Shown: positions 6,256 to 8,876 of the stretch, piece after piece
Layout: every line of letters starts with the position of its first letter
How positions within the stretch are numbered: position 1 is the stretch's first letter
Assembly (NCBI GenBank): GCA_017990305.1
Contig: JAGNOB010000042.1
Coordinates: forward strand, 1-8,876
Reading direction: 5' to 3'
From: Leucobacter sp.
GTDB lineage: Bacteria > Actinomycetota > Actinomycetes > Actinomycetales > Microbacteriaceae
DNA length: 8,876 nucleotides
The notes under the pieces: generated by a model
What the model was told of the DNA's origin: nothing
The model's input: the letters and a program-made list of their open reading frames with translations, nothing else
Databases searched by the model: none
Translations under genes and position numbers: made by a program

Positions 6256-6945
6256 ATGACTCTTGCGGCATTGACCACCGAACACTTCCTCGCGAACGCG
6301 GACCATACGCTCCTCGCTCCTCCGACTACCGCCGCAGAGCTCGACGCGTTCCTCACCGACGCGGCAGCGCTCGGCGTGAAGCGCGTCTGCGTGAGCCCGT
6401 CGTTGCTGCCGGTTGACAAGCGTGGCCTTGAAATCGTGACCGTCGTTGGGTTCCCCTCCGGCGTGCACAAGGCTGAAGTGAAGGCCTTCGAAGCGGCGCA
6501 GGCGGTTGCTGATGGCGCAGACGAGGTCGACATGGTCGTAAACCCGGCGCTCGTGCACGCTGGTGACTGGGATGCGCTCGAGGCAGAGATCCGCACGGTG
6601 CGGGCAGCATGCCCGGAGAGCGTGTTGAAGGTCATCATTGAGAGCGCCTCGCTCACCGATGAGCAAATCGTCGGCTGCTGCAGGGCTTCCGAAGCTGCCG
6701 GTGCTGACTTTGTGAAGACCTCTACTGGTTTCAATGCGGCGGGTGGAGCGAGCGCGCACGCGGTCCGCATCATGGCCGACACCGTCGGTGGTCGCCTCGG
6801 GGTGAAGGCTTCGGGCGGCATCCGTGACGCTGAGACTGCTCGCGAGCTGTGGGCTGCGGGCGCCACCCGCTTCGGCGTCTCGGCGACCGGAGCGATCGTC
6901 GCAGGTTGGGATTCCGCCGCCACAGCTGCGGGCTCCGGCTACTAG
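6256..6945 (+). CDS. deoC: Deoxyribose-phosphate aldolase
   Basis: Class I aldolase (DERA), 229 aa, cytoplasmic, cleaving 2-deoxy-D-ribose 5-phosphate to acetaldehyde and glyceraldehyde 3-phosphate in deoxynucleoside catabolism. Family marks: DHTLL (16-20), CVSP (45-48), VVGFPSGVHKAEVK (63-76), ADEVDMVVN (88-96) with the catalytic Asp92, LKVIIES (124-130), the Schiff-base lysine K154 in FVKTSTGF, the proton-relay lysine K184 in GVKASGGIR, and a C-terminal Tyr229 at the position of the catalytically important terminal tyrosine. Length is normal for the short bacterial form. An upstream GTG at 6193 in frame would add 21 residues unlike the family and would place the start inside the stem-loop, so ATG 6256 is preferred. 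The usual pathway partners (cdd, deoA, pmm-type mutase) are not adjacent; the GNAT gene follows after 13 nt. Confidence 0.96.
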   Translation: MTLAALTTEHFLANADHTLLAPPTTAAELDAFLTDAAALGVKRVCVSPSLLPVDKRGLEIVTVVGFPSGVHKAEVKAFEAAQAVADGADEVDMVVNPALVHAGDWDALEAEIRTVRAACPESVLKVIIESASLTDEQIVGCCRASEAAGADFVKTSTGFNAAGGASAHAVRIMADTVGGRLGVKASGGIRDAETARELWAAGATRFGVSATGAIVAGWDSAATAAGSGY

Positions 6946-6958
6946 GCGAGACCACGGG

Positions 6959-7483
6959 GTGGCTGTCACTATTCGGGCTGCTTCGAGCTTCGATCCCTCG
7001 GTGCACGGCGAGATCGAGCAGGCCGCGGACGAGCTCTTCCGGGCATACTTTGGTGTGCTTCCGTGGGACGAAAATGCCGCAGCCCCTGGCGAGCACGGCT
7101 ACCGTGAGCGTCTGCTCGAAGCGCACGACGGCCCCACGGTCCTCGGCTTTGCCAGGATGCTTGAGGTGGGGGACACCCTCCACCTCGAGCAACTTTCTGT
7201 GCGCCCGGAGCACGCCAGGCAGGGGATCGGGGCTGCGCTCGTCACCGCTGTGCTCGCCGACGCCAGAGAGCATGGCTTCCGCTCGGTGACACTCCGCACG
7301 TTTGCCGATGTTCCTTGGAACGCGCCGTTTTACGAGCGCTGTGGGTTCCGCACTGTCGCTGAGCCTCCGAGCGCGTTCCATGCCGGCCTCGTGCGCACAG
7401 AAGCACGACTGGGACTGCTTGTGCACGGCGAGCGCGTGCACATGATCGCGATGACCGCCGAAGGGTCAGAAGCGATCAGCTAG
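6959..7483 (+). CDS. GNAT-family N-acetyltransferase
   Basis: Acetyl-CoA-dependent N-acetyltransferase fold, 174 aa, probably cytoplasmic. Start is GTG 6959, giving MAVTIRAAS, with AGGCGAG about 8 nt upstream. The open frame reaches back to 6824 but that part lies inside deoC and is not GNAT-like. Motif A is clear: LEQLSVRPEHARQGIGAAL (76-94, core Q-G-I-G-A-A) binding the pyrophosphate of acetyl-CoA, followed by the motif B segment PFYERCGFRTV (123-133) with the usual Tyr and a GF turn. Earlier residues VLGFARML (61-68) form the expected central strand. The substrate cannot be told from sequence. It follows deoC by 13 nt and is probably in the same transcript. Its TAG stop shares three bases with the stop of the convergent IclR gene. 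Confidence 0.87.
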   Translation: MAVTIRAASSFDPSVHGEIEQAADELFRAYFGVLPWDENAAAPGEHGYRERLLEAHDGPTVLGFARMLEVGDTLHLEQLSVRPEHARQGIGAALVTAVLADAREHGFRSVTLRTFADVPWNAPFYERCGFRTVAEPPSAFHAGLVRTEARLGLLVHGERVHMIAMTAEGSEAIS

Positions 7484-8262
7484 CGCCGCGCGCCGAGGAG
7501 TTCTGAGATCTCGGCCGCGGCGCTGACAGCCTGTTGCGCGAACCGCTCGATTGCGTCGTCGGGGTGGGAGACGATAAGTGAGGAAATCGCGAGTCCGTAC
7601 ACCGTTTCGCCCCTGTGGTTGAAGATGGGCGCCGAAACGCACACCGTGCCAACCTCATGCTCACCGAGACCGAGCGCGTAGCCGCGCTTGCTTGCGCGTC
7701 CGAGGTCCTCGATGAGGTCGTCGACGGCGGTGAGCGTCGCATCAGTGTGTGCGGGGAGTCCGGTGTGCTCTGCATACTCCCGGACCTGGGTGAGGTCGCG
7801 CTGAGCGAGCACCGCTTTGCCAACTCCGGTGGTGTGCAGCGGTGCGGAGAGGCCGACGCGTGAACGCACGCGGTACGGCCGGAGCGACTCGGCGCCGAAC
7901 ACGAACTCGACGGCCTCCGGGCCGACCTCGGCGAGGTGCACAGTGCACTGTGTGTCTGCGACGAGATCTTCGATGATGGGCTGCGCGAGTTTCACGACGT
8001 CGAGCTCGGTGAGCGTGCGGCCGGCGAGGTGAGTAAACCGGGCCCCTGCTCGGAAGCCGTGATCAGCGTCGCCGGTGATGAAGCCAGCCGCGATGAGCAT
8101 TGCGAGAATGCGGTGGACTGTCGATTTGGGAAGCTGAGCTGCCTCAACGATGTCGGTGAAGCGGCTGTTCAACAGCGCGGCCTCCAGAACGGCGAGTGTC
8201 TTTTCGCTCGCGGTCTGGGGGCGCGGGGCGTACCCCACAGGCACCTGGCTGTTTCGCTCCAT
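7480..8262 (-). CDS. IclR-family transcriptional regulator (paralogue 1)
   Basis: 260 aa. Start ATG 8262 has AAAGGG 5 nt upstream; the frame is open to 8313, but that extra part has no support. N-terminal winged helix-turn-helix at about 18-75, with recognition helix LPKSTVHRILAML (44-56) and wing GFITGDADHGFRAG (60-73). The C-terminal IclR effector domain (about 85-258) includes RVRSRVGLSAPLHTTGVGKAVLA (131-153, central run given for location) and EVGTVCVSAPIFNHRGE (203-219). Proteins of this family bind a small carboxylate or aromatic effector and control nearby catabolic genes as tetramers. Here no obvious target is adjacent: the convergent neighbours are deoC-GNAT, and the same-strand upstream neighbour is a second IclR gene 81 nt away. 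A weak -10, TACGCT (8292-8287), may give it its own promoter. About 62% identical to the neighbouring paralogue over 160 aligned C-terminal residues by hand count. Confidence 0.93.
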   Translation of the reverse strand: MERNSQVPVGYAPRPQTASEKTLAVLEAALLNSRFTDIVEAAQLPKSTVHRILAMLIAAGFITGDADHGFRAGARFTHLAGRTLTELDVVKLAQPIIEDLVADTQCTVHLAEVGPEAVEFVFGAESLRPYRVRSRVGLSAPLHTTGVGKAVLAQRDLTQVREYAEHTGLPAHTDATLTAVDDLIEDLGRASKRGYALGLGEHEVGTVCVSAPIFNHRGETVYGLAISSLIVSHPDDAIERFAQQAVSAAAEISELLGARR

Positions 8263-8312
8263 CAGCACCCTTTCGTCAATCTTTCTAGCGTACTGTTCTC
8301 GCCTGACCGACA

Positions 8313-8326
8313 CTCCGTGCTCGGAG
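8313..8326. repeat. Small inverted repeat between the two IclR genes
   Basis: CTCCG-TGCT-CGGAG makes a 5-bp perfect stem with a 4-nt loop, in the 81-nt gap between the IclR genes. No T-run follows on the minus strand, so termination is unlikely. It overlaps the region where a -35 for paralogue 1 would sit, so it might be an autoregulatory site. The arms are short and this is weakly supported. Confidence 0.25.
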
Positions 8327-8343
8327 AATTGTTGGGGATTTTT

Positions 8344-8876
8344 CTAGGAGGGTTGGGCTCCGAGTAGCTGCGAGATCTCGGTGGCAGCGGCGACGGCCTG
8401 TGGAGCGAATCGCTCGATGGACGTGTCCGGGTGCTCGACAGCAATGGAGGAGATCGAGATCCCGTAGGCGGGCTCCCCGCGGTGATTGAAGATCGGGGCC
8501 GAGACGCAAACGGTGCCAACCTCGTTCTCTCCAAGGTCGAGTGCGTACCCACGGGCACGCACGCCAGCGAGTTCCTCGAGCAGCGGGTCTATCTCGGTGA
8601 GGGTTGTGTCTGTGCGCCGGGGGAGGCCGGTGCGCTCTGCGTAGCCGCGAACATCGTCGGCGCTGCGGTGCGCGAGGACAGCCTTTCCCATGCCGGTGGA
8701 GTGCATTGGAATCGAGAGACCAACGCGTGACCGCATTCGGTATGGCTTGGATGAGTCGGTGCGGATGATGTACACCATCTCGTCGCCCGTCACCGCGCCC
8801 ACGTGAACGGTGCAATCGACGTCGGCGACGAGCTCGTCAACGATTGGCTGCGCGAGGGCGGCGATGTCGAGGTCCG
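8344..8876 (-). CDS. IclR-family transcriptional regulator (paralogue 2), C-terminal part (5' end outside window)
   Basis: The frame enters at the window edge as DLDIAALAQPIVDELVAD and runs to TAG at 8346-8344. A GTG at 8802 is internal to the domain, aligns in the middle of paralogue 1 and is not the real start. About 176 residues are visible, covering nearly all of the IclR effector domain; the DNA-binding domain lies outside. It aligns without gaps over 160 residues to paralogue 1, with about 100 identities, including EVGTVCVSAPIFNHRGE. It diverges most in the stretch GAVTGDEMVYIIRTDSSK (about residues 26-43 of the visible part), which in this family lies in the effector domain core, hinting at a different ligand. 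It is followed 81 nt later by paralogue 1 in the same orientation, so the two could be co-transcribed. Confidence 0.9.
   Translation of the reverse strand, partial: DLDIAALAQPIVDELVADVDCTVHVGAVTGDEMVYIIRTDSSKPYRMRSRVGLSIPMHSTGMGKAVLAHRSADDVRGYAERTGLPRRTDTTLTEIDPLLEELAGVRARGYALDLGENEVGTVCVSAPIFNHRGEPAYGISISSIAVEHPDTSIERFAPQAVAAATEISQLLGAQPS

Noticed and set aside
6021..6923. 300-codon minus-strand frame across the helicase end and deoC
   Set aside because: Antisense to deoC with all its catalytic residues; Ser/Ala/Thr-rich shadow translation.
1..8876. CRISPR array, insertion sequence, tRNA/rRNA, toxin-antitoxin or phage-defence module
   Set aside because: No regularly spaced repeats, terminal inverted repeats with transposase, cloverleaf-like sequence or defence-type genes were seen. 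The lone helicase is a conserved housekeeping-type actinobacterial protein without nuclease or methylase neighbours.

Overview
The window looks like chromosomal DNA from a high-GC Gram-positive bacterium (Actinomycetota). The base composition, the G/C-rich third codon positions that leave long spurious antisense frames, a DUF3516-type Ski2-like helicase and an apparently leaderless deoC all point that way. Microbacteriaceae or a related Micrococcales family is my best guess, from general resemblance only.

Layout. Positions 1-2878 (minus strand) hold a choline uptake and oxidation operon: a BetT-type BCCT transporter followed 5 nt later by a betaine-aldehyde-dehydrogenase-like gene cut by the window edge. 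A 715-nt non-coding stretch (2879-3593) carries a good sigma-70-type promoter for betT (TTGACA, 17 nt, TAGACA), a leader of about 235 nt and several perfect dyads. It separates betT from a divergent 860-aa DEAD/DEAH helicase (3594-6176, plus). An 80-nt gap with a stem-loop follows, then deoC (6256-6945) and a GNAT acetyltransferase (6959-7483), probably co-transcribed. These converge on an IclR-family regulator (7480-8262, minus), with one CTAG serving as stop codon on both strands. Upstream of it, in the same orientation, is a second, paralogous IclR gene (8344-8876, minus, 5' end outside the window).

How the genes work together. BetT and the aldehyde dehydrogenase form a functional pair: choline import, then the last step of glycine betaine synthesis for osmoprotection or choline catabolism. 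A choline-oxidising enzyme is expected just left of the window but is not visible. The helicase, deoC/GNAT and the IclR pair have no obvious link to that pathway or to each other. The IclR targets are not apparent.

I see no mobile element, CRISPR array, tRNA, rRNA, defence module or clearly new system. The points most worth checking are the betT leader with its dyads, the shared CTAG stop at the convergent junction, and the tandem, anciently duplicated IclR paralogues.
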